Positions 22,555 through 28,306 of a stretch of DNA of 28,306 nucleotides are shown piece by piece (the first letter of the stretch is position 1; each line of letters starts with the position of its first letter). Below the pieces are notes generated by a model. The model saw only the letters and a list, made by a program, of their open reading frames with translations, made no database searches and was not told the origin of the DNA. Source of the stretch: Clostridiales bacterium (GTDB taxonomy: Bacteria > Bacillota > Clostridia > Lachnospirales > WQUN01); assembly GCA_031289625.1 (NCBI GenBank), contig JAITPB010000196.1, positions 1 to 28,306 of the forward strand, read 5' to 3'. A program made the translations under genes and the position numbers.

Positions 22555-24291
22555 TCACATTTCAACGGACAGCAGCGAACGGAGCCTGTACACGACATCC
22601 TCTGAACTTGCGTTGATCGTCACCGCTTCGTTGAGCGTGGATAAATTCTCCAGGACTTGCGCCGCCTTGGGGTATTTGTCCAGATTGTATCCTATCGAAA
22701 ACATCGGGATATCCGTGCCGTCCAATACTTTCAGCGCCTGGCTCTCGCGCAGGCCGCCGTTGGTCTCGCCGTCCGTCAGCACAAACAGCTTGAGCTGGAC
22801 TTCGGGATGATCTTTTTTGTAATTCAGCAGCATGTTTTCACCCGCCAGGATTCCGTTGAACATCGCGGTTCCGCCGCCGACTTCCAGAGAATCCACCGTG
22901 CCGGCGTAAAACCTTCGCTGATCCATGTCAAAGGGCCTCAGCGCCAATTTCTGATGCACCTTTTTTTCATCTGAGAAAGACACCAGGCCGACCGCCGTGC
23001 TGGAATCTATATTGCTGGAGATTTGCCGCAGGGCCTCCCGCGCGTTCAGGATGGGCTCGCCGTCCATGGAGCCCGACGTGTCCACCACAAACACCACAGC
23101 GATGGGCTTCACGTTCTTTTCTTCCTGCCAAAAGGACTGCATCCGCGCCACAATGGTTCTGTCCGTAACCTGATACGGCGCCTGATAATCTGGATACTGA
23201 TAAAATCCCAATTCCGACGCTCTTCGGGCCGCTTTGTCCGTCTGGCAGGTTTTGAGGAAATCCTCCAGAATTTTGGCCTCCAGGCTGCCTTCTTCGCAGA
23301 ACATCACCAGAGGGTTCCAATGCGGCAGGCCGAACGGCGTGAAGACATAATTGTTCCGCAGCGTCGGGCTGGTATAATACTGCTGCGCCTCGTAGACCGC
23401 GCCATCCAGCAAACCGGCTTCCAAAGAGTGGCTCATTTGCGTGGTGGTGTGCGCGATATAGGGAATATTTTCCTGAAACGCCCGGAACAGTTCGCTGCCT
23501 TTCGGTCCCAGGGGATCCTCTGGCGCTTCGGTCATTAAAAATCCATAAAGCCAATTGGCGCCCGTCGCGCTGGTCAGCGGATTGGGTACGCCAATTTGCA
23601 GCTCGCCCGCGATGACCGCCTTGGCTACGCTGTCAATGTCCACTTGCCCATACTTGGCAGTCAGCTCGTTATTTTTGGCCTTGCTGAGCATAATGCCAGC
23701 GGTGTTCACCAGCAGTTTATCTGTCAGCTCAGTGTAGCGAATGTTCCCGCTGTCCAGCAGATCCAGCCACAACTCGTTGGAAGGCGTCATGGCGTCAAAA
23801 GAGCGGCGCCCCGACAGCGCGTAATTGGCCATGTCGCCGGACGCCAGGGAGCGCAGTTGAATACTGACTCTCTCGCCGTCAATGACAGGATTGCTCTTGT
23901 TGTATTCCGTTACCAGTTCCGTGAGCCAGCTGTTGCTGTTGGAACCGTCCGCTTGACCGGCTTTCTCGCTGGACGAGGCGATTTCAGCGAAAACGTCTGT
24001 CGCCGCCTTCACAACCGGCTCCCGCTCGGAAAGATCGGGCAGCGCGTCATACAGGCTGCGGGCGTCGAAGTCAACTGTCCCCTTCACCTCCGCATCCTCT
24101 ACGACTTTGGGCATACCTCTCATCAATACGTTGATCGCCGCGATGGATTCATCCACCGTCATCGAAACGGTTCCGACCTTACCGTCCGCAACCGCGCCTC
24201 CGGCGGATCCGCCGGAGCATCCGCTCAACAAAATGGCCGCTAGAACAATCGTTTGCATCCATGCGCGCGCGGCCCTCCCTTTATTTTTCAA
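22555..24291 (-). CDS. Lipoprotein with solute-binding and VWA domains
   Basis: A 578-aa surface lipoprotein with two domains. A signal peptide ends at lipid cysteine C25 (AAILLSGC). Residues of about 110-390 look like an extracellular solute-binding fold (SWLTELVTEYNKSNP, SGRRSFDAMTPSNELWLDLL). Residues 399-578 form a von Willebrand A domain with an intact MIDAS metal site: D404/S406/S408 in VDTSGSMDG, T475 in GGGTAMF, and D507 in VLTDGETNGG. Start TTG 24291 is taken because AAGGAAA/GGGGG lies upstream and the signal follows. It lies 11 nt after the membrane protein gene and 14 nt before telA. VWA domains bind partner proteins; the partner is unknown. Confidence 0.9.
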   Translation of the reverse strand: MKNKGRAARAWMQTIVLAAILLSGCSGGSAGGAVADGKVGTVSMTVDESIAAINVLMRGMPKVVEDAEVKGTVDFDARSLYDALPDLSEREPVVKAATDVFAEIASSSEKAGQADGSNSNSWLTELVTEYNKSNPVIDGERVSIQLRSLASGDMANYALSGRRSFDAMTPSNELWLDLLDSGNIRYTELTDKLLVNTAGIMLSKAKNNELTAKYGQVDIDSVAKAVIAGELQIGVPNPLTSATGANWLYGFLMTEAPEDPLGPKGSELFRAFQENIPYIAHTTTQMSHSLEAGLLDGAVYEAQQYYTSPTLRNNYVFTPFGLPHWNPLVMFCEEGSLEAKILEDFLKTCQTDKAARRASELGFYQYPDYQAPYQVTDRTIVARMQSFWQEEKNVKPIAVVFVVDTSGSMDGEPILNAREALRQISSNIDSSTAVGLVSFSDEKKVHQKLALRPFDMDQRRFYAGTVDSLEVGGGTAMFNGILAGENMLLNYKKDHPEVQLKLFVLTDGETNGGLRESQALKVLDGTDIPMFSIGYNLDKYPKAAQVLENLSTLNEAVTINASSEDVVYRLRSLLSVEM

Positions 24292-24302
24292 TTTCCTTCC
24301 CC

Positions 24303-25040
24303 CTATATATTTTTATACAGAGCCGTATTCTGGATCAAATTTTCCAATTCCACCACACTGCCCAGGGCTTTAAACTCTTCCACAGACAAATGCTCCAGTT
24401 TCGCGAGCTGTACCAGCAGCATTTTGAGCTTGGTCAGAACGGAATCAAAAATTTCACCGATCTCATCCAGCCGCGCAAACAAATCATCCAGAAAATCATT
24501 GGCTGTGCCAGCGCCATGAGGGCCGCCAGTTTTTTGGCCCAATTCACGAAACGTATCGAAAATCGTAATAAACGAAAGAGAAATCCGCACGATGACAGCA
24601 TCCATTTCGTCAATGGTAGCGGCGAAGGTCTCATAGGTATATTGTCCCTCTTCAAAGAGCATACTCAAACTGGAATCCAAGACGGATTTCAGGCTGGCGT
24701 ACTCGTTGAAGCGTTTTTTCATTCTGCTGAGACGCGGCTCCAAAGCCTTGGATTCCAAAGAAACGATGGTTTTAGAAACGTCCGCGACCGTAATCTGTTT
24801 TTTCTTCTTCATCAGTACTTTTTTATTTTGCGCCGAACGCATGGCTTTTCCCATTCGGACGGCTTTTCGCGCGATGAAAATTTCCGCCAAAATTTCCAAA
24901 ACAATCACTATGTAGAATACCGCTTTTTCCATGGACATGATGGGAAGCGTGACATAAACCCCAATCCAGTTCCATAGCAGCAGATCCAGCACGGCAAAAC
25001 CCAAAAGCGAAACTACCGGTATAATAAACAGCATGATCAT
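24303..25040 (-). CDS. Membrane-anchored coiled-coil protein of the TelA operon
   Basis: A 245-aa protein with two N-terminal hydrophobic segments (about residues 2-25 and 35-58), a basic KKKK-rich stretch near 75-85, and a long helical, mostly coiled-coil cytoplasmic part (90-245). No catalytic motif seen. Its place beside telA matches that of XpaC-like membrane proteins in Bacillota (xpaC-yaaN in B. subtilis), but sequence resemblance to XpaC is not clear by eye. AGGAGG lies just upstream; ATG 25040 and ATG 25034 are both possible, and GTG 25043 is less so. It is the first gene of the operon. Confidence 0.75.
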   Translation of the reverse strand: MIMLFIIPVVSLLGFAVLDLLLWNWIGVYVTLPIMSMEKAVFYIVIVLEILAEIFIARKAVRMGKAMRSAQNKKVLMKKKKQITVADVSKTIVSLESKALEPRLSRMKKRFNEYASLKSVLDSSLSMLFEEGQYTYETFAATIDEMDAVIVRISLSFITIFDTFRELGQKTGGPHGAGTANDFLDDLFARLDEIGEIFDSVLTKLKMLLVQLAKLEHLSVEEFKALGSVVELENLIQNTALYKNI

Positions 25041-25114
25041 CACCCCTCCTGCACATCATTTTACCCACTTCTAGATACGCAAAAACCCCGCAAAATTTTC
25101 CTGAAACAGCAGAT

Positions 25115-25139
25115 CGGGCGATCACCCGGACGATCGTCC
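25115..25139. repeat. Two adjacent palindromes in the leader of the TelA operon
   Basis: CGGG-CGATCA-CCCG (25115-25128) abuts the perfect 12-bp palindrome GGACGATCGTCC (25128-25139). They lie about 37 nt downstream of the predicted start of transcription on the minus strand and could act as an operator or as RNA hairpins. Confidence 0.55.
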
Positions 25140-25182
25140 GCAATTGCGCCGCTGTCCGCTTTGTGTTATCATCATTGGTATG

Positions 25183-25211
25183 ATTATACAGCAAAATTTT
25201 TTTTCACACAA
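25183..25211 (-). promoter_or_regulatory. Promoter of the membrane protein-VWA-TelA operon
   Basis: On the minus strand TTGTGT (25211-25206) and exact TATAAT (25188-25183) are separated by 17 bp. The predicted leader is about 135 nt. Confidence 0.65.
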
Positions 25212-25247
25212 TTATCTTAGAATGAATGAGCTTGGGAGGCGCCATCA

Positions 25248-25775
25248 ATCAATAAAAACCGGATCGATAGAATACATCTGACCGCGCCGTCATTGGAAAT
25301 GAAAAAGGACGCCCTGGCGTTTCGCCAGGAATTTTGGGATCAAGGCGAGATGGACATAAACGGATCCTGCGAATGGAAACAGTATGAAGACTACAGAAAA
25401 TGGCTGGAACATTTGCAGCTCGTTTCCCAGGGCCGTCAGGAAGGCCAGCTTCCGTCCTCCGCCTATTTCGCTTTCCATGAGCCGAATCATCAGATCGTGG
25501 GGATTGTGGATATTCGCCATTACCTGACATCGGAGTACGATCACAACGGCCACATCGAATATTCTGTGCGCCCCAGCGAACGCGGAAAAGGATACGCAAC
25601 GGAAATTCTGCGGCTGGCGCTGGACAAAGCGCGCGGGCTGGGCATCCTGGATGTCCGCGTGACCTGCGGCAAAAACAACCTTGCCGCGCGGAAGGTCATC
25701 CGAAGAAATGGTCTCGTCAGAAAAAAGGAAATACAGGAAGCGGGCGGAAATGCAATCTGGCTGTACGGGGAATGA
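25248..25775 (+). CDS. GNAT-family acetyltransferase, probable non-AUG start
   Basis: An N-acetyltransferase of the group represented by COG3981. The acetyl-CoA site is the pattern RPSERGKGYATEILRLAL, followed by RVTCGKNNLAARKVIRRNGL. Family-like sequence begins upstream of the first normal start: RIDRIHLTAPSLEMKKDALAF. The nearest normal starts are TTG 25293 and ATG 25299, neither with a ribosome site. An excellent site, GGGAGG (25234-25239), lies 8 nt before ATC 25248, which is in frame and gives NKNRIDRIHL. ATC is therefore used here as a provisional start. Full length would be 175 aa. It is divergent from the TelA operon. The substrate is unknown. Confidence 0.85.
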   Translation: MNKNRIDRIHLTAPSLEMKKDALAFRQEFWDQGEMDINGSCEWKQYEDYRKWLEHLQLVSQGRQEGQLPSSAYFAFHEPNHQIVGIVDIRHYLTSEYDHNGHIEYSVRPSERGKGYATEILRLALDKARGLGILDVRVTCGKNNLAARKVIRRNGLVRKKEIQEAGGNAIWLYGE

Positions 25776-25810
25776 TCCGCTCCACGGAGAATGATCCGGA
25801 GCGCGCCACG

Positions 25811-25849
25811 TAAAAAATCCCGGACAGCCTAACCGGCTGTCCGGGATTT
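25811..25849 (-). terminator. Terminator of tRNA-Val
   Basis: A perfect 15-bp stem (25815-25829 with 25835-25849) and 5-nt loop is followed on the minus strand by a T6 run. It starts 3 nt after the tRNA. On the plus strand the T run is short, so it may also stop the acetyltransferase transcript less efficiently. Confidence 0.9.
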
Positions 25850-25852
25850 CAA

Positions 25853-25925
25853 TGGGCGGTGAGGGACTCAAACCCGCGACTTCCACCACGTCAAGATGGC
25901 ACTCTATCAACTGAGTTAACCGCCC
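25853..25925 (-). tRNA. tRNA-Val (GAC)
   Basis: A 73-nt cloverleaf on the minus strand. The acceptor stem is GGGCGGT/ACCGCCC with discriminator A. The anticodon loop TTGACGT carries anticodon GAC, reading GUC and GUU valine codons. The T arm is GCGGGTTTGAGTCCCTC-like with the normal loop. CCA is not encoded. Confidence 0.95.
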
Positions 25926-25939
25926 TTTCAAACGTCAAG

Positions 25940-25968
25940 AGTATAACAGAAGCCGCGCGAAAAAACAA
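25940..25968 (-). promoter_or_regulatory. Promoter of tRNA-Val
   Basis: On the minus strand TTGTTT (25968-25963) and TATACT (25945-25940) are separated by 17 bp; the -10 box ends 14 nt before the tRNA. Confidence 0.7.
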
Positions 25969-26033
25969 GCCTTATTTTTGATATTTTTCCTGGCCGCGCG
26001 CGCCTGCTGGCCGTGCTCCGCCAGGCCTGTTAT

Positions 26034-26063
26034 GTATATCTCTGAATACAATTGGAAATAATA
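26034..26063 (+). promoter_or_regulatory. Sigma-F promoter of spoIIR
   Basis: GTATA (26034-26038), 15 bp, then GGAAATAATA (26054-26063). This agrees at every fixed position with the forespore sigma-F consensus known from B. subtilis (GYwTA, about 15 bp, GGnnAnAnTw). spoIIR is a classic sigma-F gene, so function and promoter agree. The start of transcription would be near 26070. Confidence 0.85.
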
Positions 26064-26082
26064 CTTATAATTTCCAATTGTA
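26047..26082. repeat. 13-bp inverted repeat at the spoIIR promoter
   Basis: TACAATTGGAAAT (26047-26059) is a perfect inverted copy of ATTTCCAATTGTA (26070-26082), with a 10-nt centre. It overlaps the sigma-F -10 box and the expected transcription start and ends 1 nt before AAGGAG. The centre also contains a TATAAT-like sequence (26066-26071). It could be an operator. Confidence 0.75.
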
Positions 26083-26098
26083 TAAGGAGACGGCGGAT

Positions 26099-26851
26099 AT
26101 GAACGCAATCAGAAATTGGTACGCGAAAGAAAGAAAAATTCTCGGCCTTTCCATTCTCTGCGGGGCCATTTTCACGGTTTGCATCGGCTGGTTTACGAAA
26201 GCCTATTCCGAATCCGCGCAGGAAGAAATCGCGGAGGGCGTCATTCGGTTCCATGTGCTGGCGAACAGCGATGATCCGGCGGATCAAACCTTGAAAAACC
26301 AGGTGCGGGACGGCATATTGGCGGCCTTTCGGGATGATCTGTCCGCTTCTCATTCCAGAGCCGAAACGCGGGCGTTTTTAAAAGGGCATTTGGACGAAAT
26401 CCGTGAATGCGCCGAGAACATCATATGCGAAAACGGTTACGTTTATCCGGCAGCTGTCAGTCTCGCGCGCGATTTTTTCCCCACCAAAAATTATGGCGAT
26501 ATTACTTTCCCGCCGGGCGTCTATGAGGCGCTCCGCGTCGTTATCGGCGGCGGCGAGGGGCGGAATTGGTGGTGCGTCATGTTTCCGCCGCTGTGTTACG
26601 TAGACGTAACGAAAGGCCAGACTTCTAATGAGGCCAAAACGGAATTAAAAGAAGCCGTCGGCCCCCAAAAATATGAGCTGCTCTCGGATACAGAGCGCGA
26701 GCAAAATATTACCGTGAAGGTTAAATTTAAAGTCGTGGAGTGGTGGCAGAATTTATTTCATCAGCGTGAGAAGCCCAAAAAGAAAAGTGAAAACAATGAC
26801 GCTTATATCGTACTCGTCCCGGATAAGCCAGATAAAATAGGAAATAAATAG
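26099..26851 (+). CDS. spoIIR: Stage II sporulation protein R (SpoIIR)
   Basis: A 250-aa secreted signalling protein made in the forespore that triggers the protease SpoIIGA to process pro-sigma-E in the mother cell. One hydrophobic segment at residues 13-33 is the signal/anchor. The conserved core includes GVIRFHVLANSDDPADQTLKN, the stretch YGDITFPPGVYEALRVVIGGGEGRNWWCVMFPPLC (in two parts), and KYELLSD. The last 40 residues are charged and lineage-specific. ATG 26099 follows AAGGAG by 9 nt. The upstream sigma-F promoter supports forespore expression. It is a monocistronic unit closed by a terminator. Confidence 0.97.
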   Translation: MNAIRNWYAKERKILGLSILCGAIFTVCIGWFTKAYSESAQEEIAEGVIRFHVLANSDDPADQTLKNQVRDGILAAFRDDLSASHSRAETRAFLKGHLDEIRECAENIICENGYVYPAAVSLARDFFPTKNYGDITFPPGVYEALRVVIGGGEGRNWWCVMFPPLCYVDVTKGQTSNEAKTELKEAVGPQKYELLSDTEREQNITVKVKFKVVEWWQNLFHQREKPKKKSENNDAYIVLVPDKPDKIGNK

Positions 26852-26870
26852 GAAACAATATAGGAAAGAG

Positions 26871-26905
26871 AAAGCGCCGTGCTTCTCCATAGCACAGCGC
26901 TTTTT
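26871..26905 (+). terminator. Terminator of spoIIR, shared with cheV
   Basis: AAAGCGC-c-GTGCT and AGCAC-a-GCGCTTT form a stem with one mismatch and a 7-nt loop, followed by T residues on the plus strand. The minus-strand side has a weaker T-rich tail that may serve cheV. Confidence 0.85.
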
Positions 26906-26907
26906 GA

Positions 26908-27828
26908 TCATAAAGCGTGTTGATCAATGAGGCGGACGAGATTTCCAATCTCTGGTTTGGTGAGTTGTGCTGTCGCCCCCAAGTTCTCCCCTTTTTCATA
27001 CATCTGTTCGTCGATGAGCGAAGAAAAAATAATGACAGGCATAACGCCCAGATCCGCGTCGTCCCGGATGAGCTTGAGCAGATGGTGGCCGTCCATTCTG
27101 GGCATTTCAATATCCGTGATAACAGCGCCCAGCTGATTCACAATGGATCCATTTTCTTTTAAATTTTGCAGCTGACTCCAGGCTTCCTCACCGTTATGGC
27201 AAAGCGTAATCTTGGAAAAGCCCGCTTTTTCTAGGCTTTTTAAAATCATTTTTTGCAGCAGCGGCGAATCTTCTACGACCATGAGCTGTTTGTCCCTTGG
27301 CGCCCATTCGCCCAGCTTGTCGATTTCATCCAATTGAATGGCGGCGGCCGGGTTGATGTCGGATATGATTTTTTCAAAATCGATGATGGTGATCAGCCGG
27401 TTTTCATAACGGGCGATGCCGGTTGCGACGCCCTCCTGGCCGCCGTATATGGCGGCGTCCGGTTTTTCGATATCGCGCCAGCTTATCCGGTGAATGGCGT
27501 CCACGGAATGCACATGAAAGGCGGAACTCACTTTGTTAAATTTTGTGATGATCAAAATATCATTCTCCGGGTTTCCAGATGGCGGAAGGCCGAGATAACC
27601 CGCCAAATCAATAATCGTGATAATAAGATCCCGCGGTTTGAAAACGCCTTCCACATATGTGTTAGAATGCGGCATAGGCGTGATGTTCGGATCATAGCGT
27701 AATATTTCCTCCACTTTCGCCACGTTGATGCCAAAATACTGGTTATCAATGGTAAACTCAATCACTTCTAACTCATTGGTGCCGCTTTCCAGCAAAATCT
27801 CATTTTTGTTGCTTTTAAGCTGAACCAT
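26908..27828 (-). CDS. cheV: Chemotaxis adaptor CheV
   Basis: A 306-aa protein joining a CheW-like coupling domain (about residues 15-160) to a response-regulator receiver domain (about 180-303). It links chemoreceptors to CheA and, when phosphorylated, helps adaptation. The receiver site is intact: E186/D187 acidic pocket, phospho-acceptor D239 in AVITDIEMPRMDG, S269 in VIIFSSL and K291 in QLTKPEIG. ATG 27828 has AGGAGG 8 nt upstream. It stands alone, convergent with spoIIR, with its own promoter. No other chemotaxis gene is in the window, but its presence implies a motile organism. Confidence 0.96.
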   Translation of the reverse strand: MVQLKSNKNEILLESGTNELEVIEFTIDNQYFGINVAKVEEILRYDPNITPMPHSNTYVEGVFKPRDLIITIIDLAGYLGLPPSGNPENDILIITKFNKVSSAFHVHSVDAIHRISWRDIEKPDAAIYGGQEGVATGIARYENRLITIIDFEKIISDINPAAAIQLDEIDKLGEWAPRDKQLMVVEDSPLLQKMILKSLEKAGFSKITLCHNGEEAWSQLQNLKENGSIVNQLGAVITDIEMPRMDGHHLLKLIRDDADLGVMPVIIFSSLIDEQMYEKGENLGATAQLTKPEIGNLVRLIDQHAL

Positions 27829-27911
27829 CACTTACGCCTCCTGAGATCGATCATTCAGTAATGTTATTATGCGCAGGGGAGGCCAAAAAAATAACGCGCT
27901 TCCACGGTGAA

Positions 27912-27941
27912 ATTATACTCGCGAACGATTAGATTTGCCAA
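27912..27941 (-). promoter_or_regulatory. Probable promoter of cheV
   Basis: On the minus strand TTGGCA (27941-27936) and exact TATAAT (27917-27912) are separated by 18 bp, about 84 nt before the start codon. No sigma-D motif was seen. The -10 box lies within a TATACTCG repeat. Confidence 0.55.
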
Positions 27942-27984
27942 TGGGCGTAAAATCAGGCTTTTTAGGTATTTAGTTGAAAGCAAG

Positions 27985-28019
27985 CTATACTCGGCAAATG
28001 TTCTCGGTCGCGAGTATAG
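27985..28019. repeat. TATACTCG repeat family with hairpin
   Basis: CTATACTCG (27985-27993) and CGAGTATAG (28011-28019) form a perfect 9-bp inverted repeat. Further copies of TATACTCG lie at 27914-27921 and 28213-28220, the latter two within longer similar blocks (GTGAAATTATACTCGC and GTAAAGTTATACTCGC). Confidence 0.65.
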
Positions 28020-28166
28020 ATGTTGCCCGTAAATTGCTCAAGCGAAATAGGCTGCTTCAAGAAATCGATTGAAGATACGGGTTTAACCCGTGAAGAAATC
28101 GAAAAAATTTCGACCTGTGCAATAGAAATAATCAGTTTGAGAAACAAGAGCCCTTTCCACCAATAG
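27998..28166 (+). pseudogene. Frameshifted C-terminal remnant, Rpn-type transposase-like family
   Basis: Two frames together give the end of an Rpn-like protein: VASIDVARKLLKRNRLLQEI from 27998 to a stop at 28070, and KKSIEDTGLTREEIEKIS in the next frame from 28059 to a stop at 28164. The combined pattern (ARKLL...IEDTGLTREEIEKI) is the typical small helical end of this family. The rest of the gene is missing. It lies among the TATACTCG repeats in a 475-nt region without intact genes. Confidence 0.55.
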
Positions 28167-28229
28167 GTGAACATACAAAACACAGCTACATAATCCAATA
28201 AGACAGTAAAGTTATACTCGCTTCCGAAA

Positions 28230-28260
28230 TTTGTGGGCATAACAAAGGTGTGCCCACAAA
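28230..28260. repeat. 10-bp inverted repeat near the right edge
   Basis: TTTGTGGGCA (28230-28239) and TGCCCACAAA (28251-28260) are perfect inverted copies around an 11-nt centre. No T run follows on the plus strand. A partial GGGCAC copy lies at 28270-28275. It may be the edge of a small mobile element or an operator. Confidence 0.5.
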
Positions 28261-28306
28261 CATTGCTAATGGGCACATAGGCTGATAAATTGGACTTTTT
28301 ATAATG

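Noticed and set aside
25290..25931. 213-codon minus-strand frame
   Set aside because: Antisense to the acetyltransferase and running through tRNA-Val and its terminator.
27962..28276. 104-codon minus-strand frame
   Set aside because: Antisense to the transposase-like remnant, no ribosome site, no recognisable family.
1..28306. CRISPR array, prophage or complete insertion sequence
   Set aside because: No regularly spaced repeats, no phage structural genes and no intact transposase were found.

Overview
The window looks like chromosomal DNA of a spore-forming, probably motile, Gram-positive bacterium of the Clostridia (Bacillota). Evidence is a stage II sporulation protein R gene with a textbook sigma-F promoter, cheV, scpA/scpB, strong Shine-Dalgarno sequences, a SipW-type signal peptide, and tRNA genes that do not encode CCA. 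Species assignment is not possible from the sequence alone.

Layout, left to right. (1) 1-3550, plus strand: tRNA-Met with its own promoter and terminator, fluoride channel crcB, a 5'-truncated transposase/nuclease-like remnant, the condensin partners scpA-scpB, and an exported protein with a SipW/TasA-type signal peptide. (2) 3767-10202, minus strand: a five-gene ABC transport operon, with a FecCD-type permease, its ATPase and a lipoprotein (BtuCDF/siderophore architecture) followed by two half-size exporter-fold ABC proteins. (3) 10502-11310: an AT-rich mini-operon of three small genes on the minus strand (58-aa Ala-rich membrane peptide, 64-aa two-helix membrane protein, 67-aa excisionase-type HTH protein). 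(4) 11580-20928, minus strand: rpoB-rpoC-truA-rplM-rpsI, an unusual join of the RNA polymerase genes to the truA-L13-S9 cluster. (5) 21362-25040, minus strand: a three-gene module of membrane coiled-coil protein, solute-binding/VWA lipoprotein and TelA. (6) 25248-28306: a GNAT acetyltransferase, tRNA-Val, spoIIR, cheV, then a gene-poor end with short repeats and a frameshifted remnant.

The most interesting signals are regulatory or in small genes. A perfect 37-bp block occurs upstream of both the tRNA-Met promoter and the mini-operon promoter, in each case exactly 14 bp before a TTGACA -35 box. The mini-operon promoter also has a palindrome filling its -35/-10 spacer. The TelA/VWA/membrane module is a plausible but poorly understood envelope-stress system. 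scpA and the acetyltransferase both appear to lack a normal start codon. RpoB has a long acidic tail and a Gly at a position tied to rifampicin response. All functional statements rest on motif recognition by eye; no database search was run.
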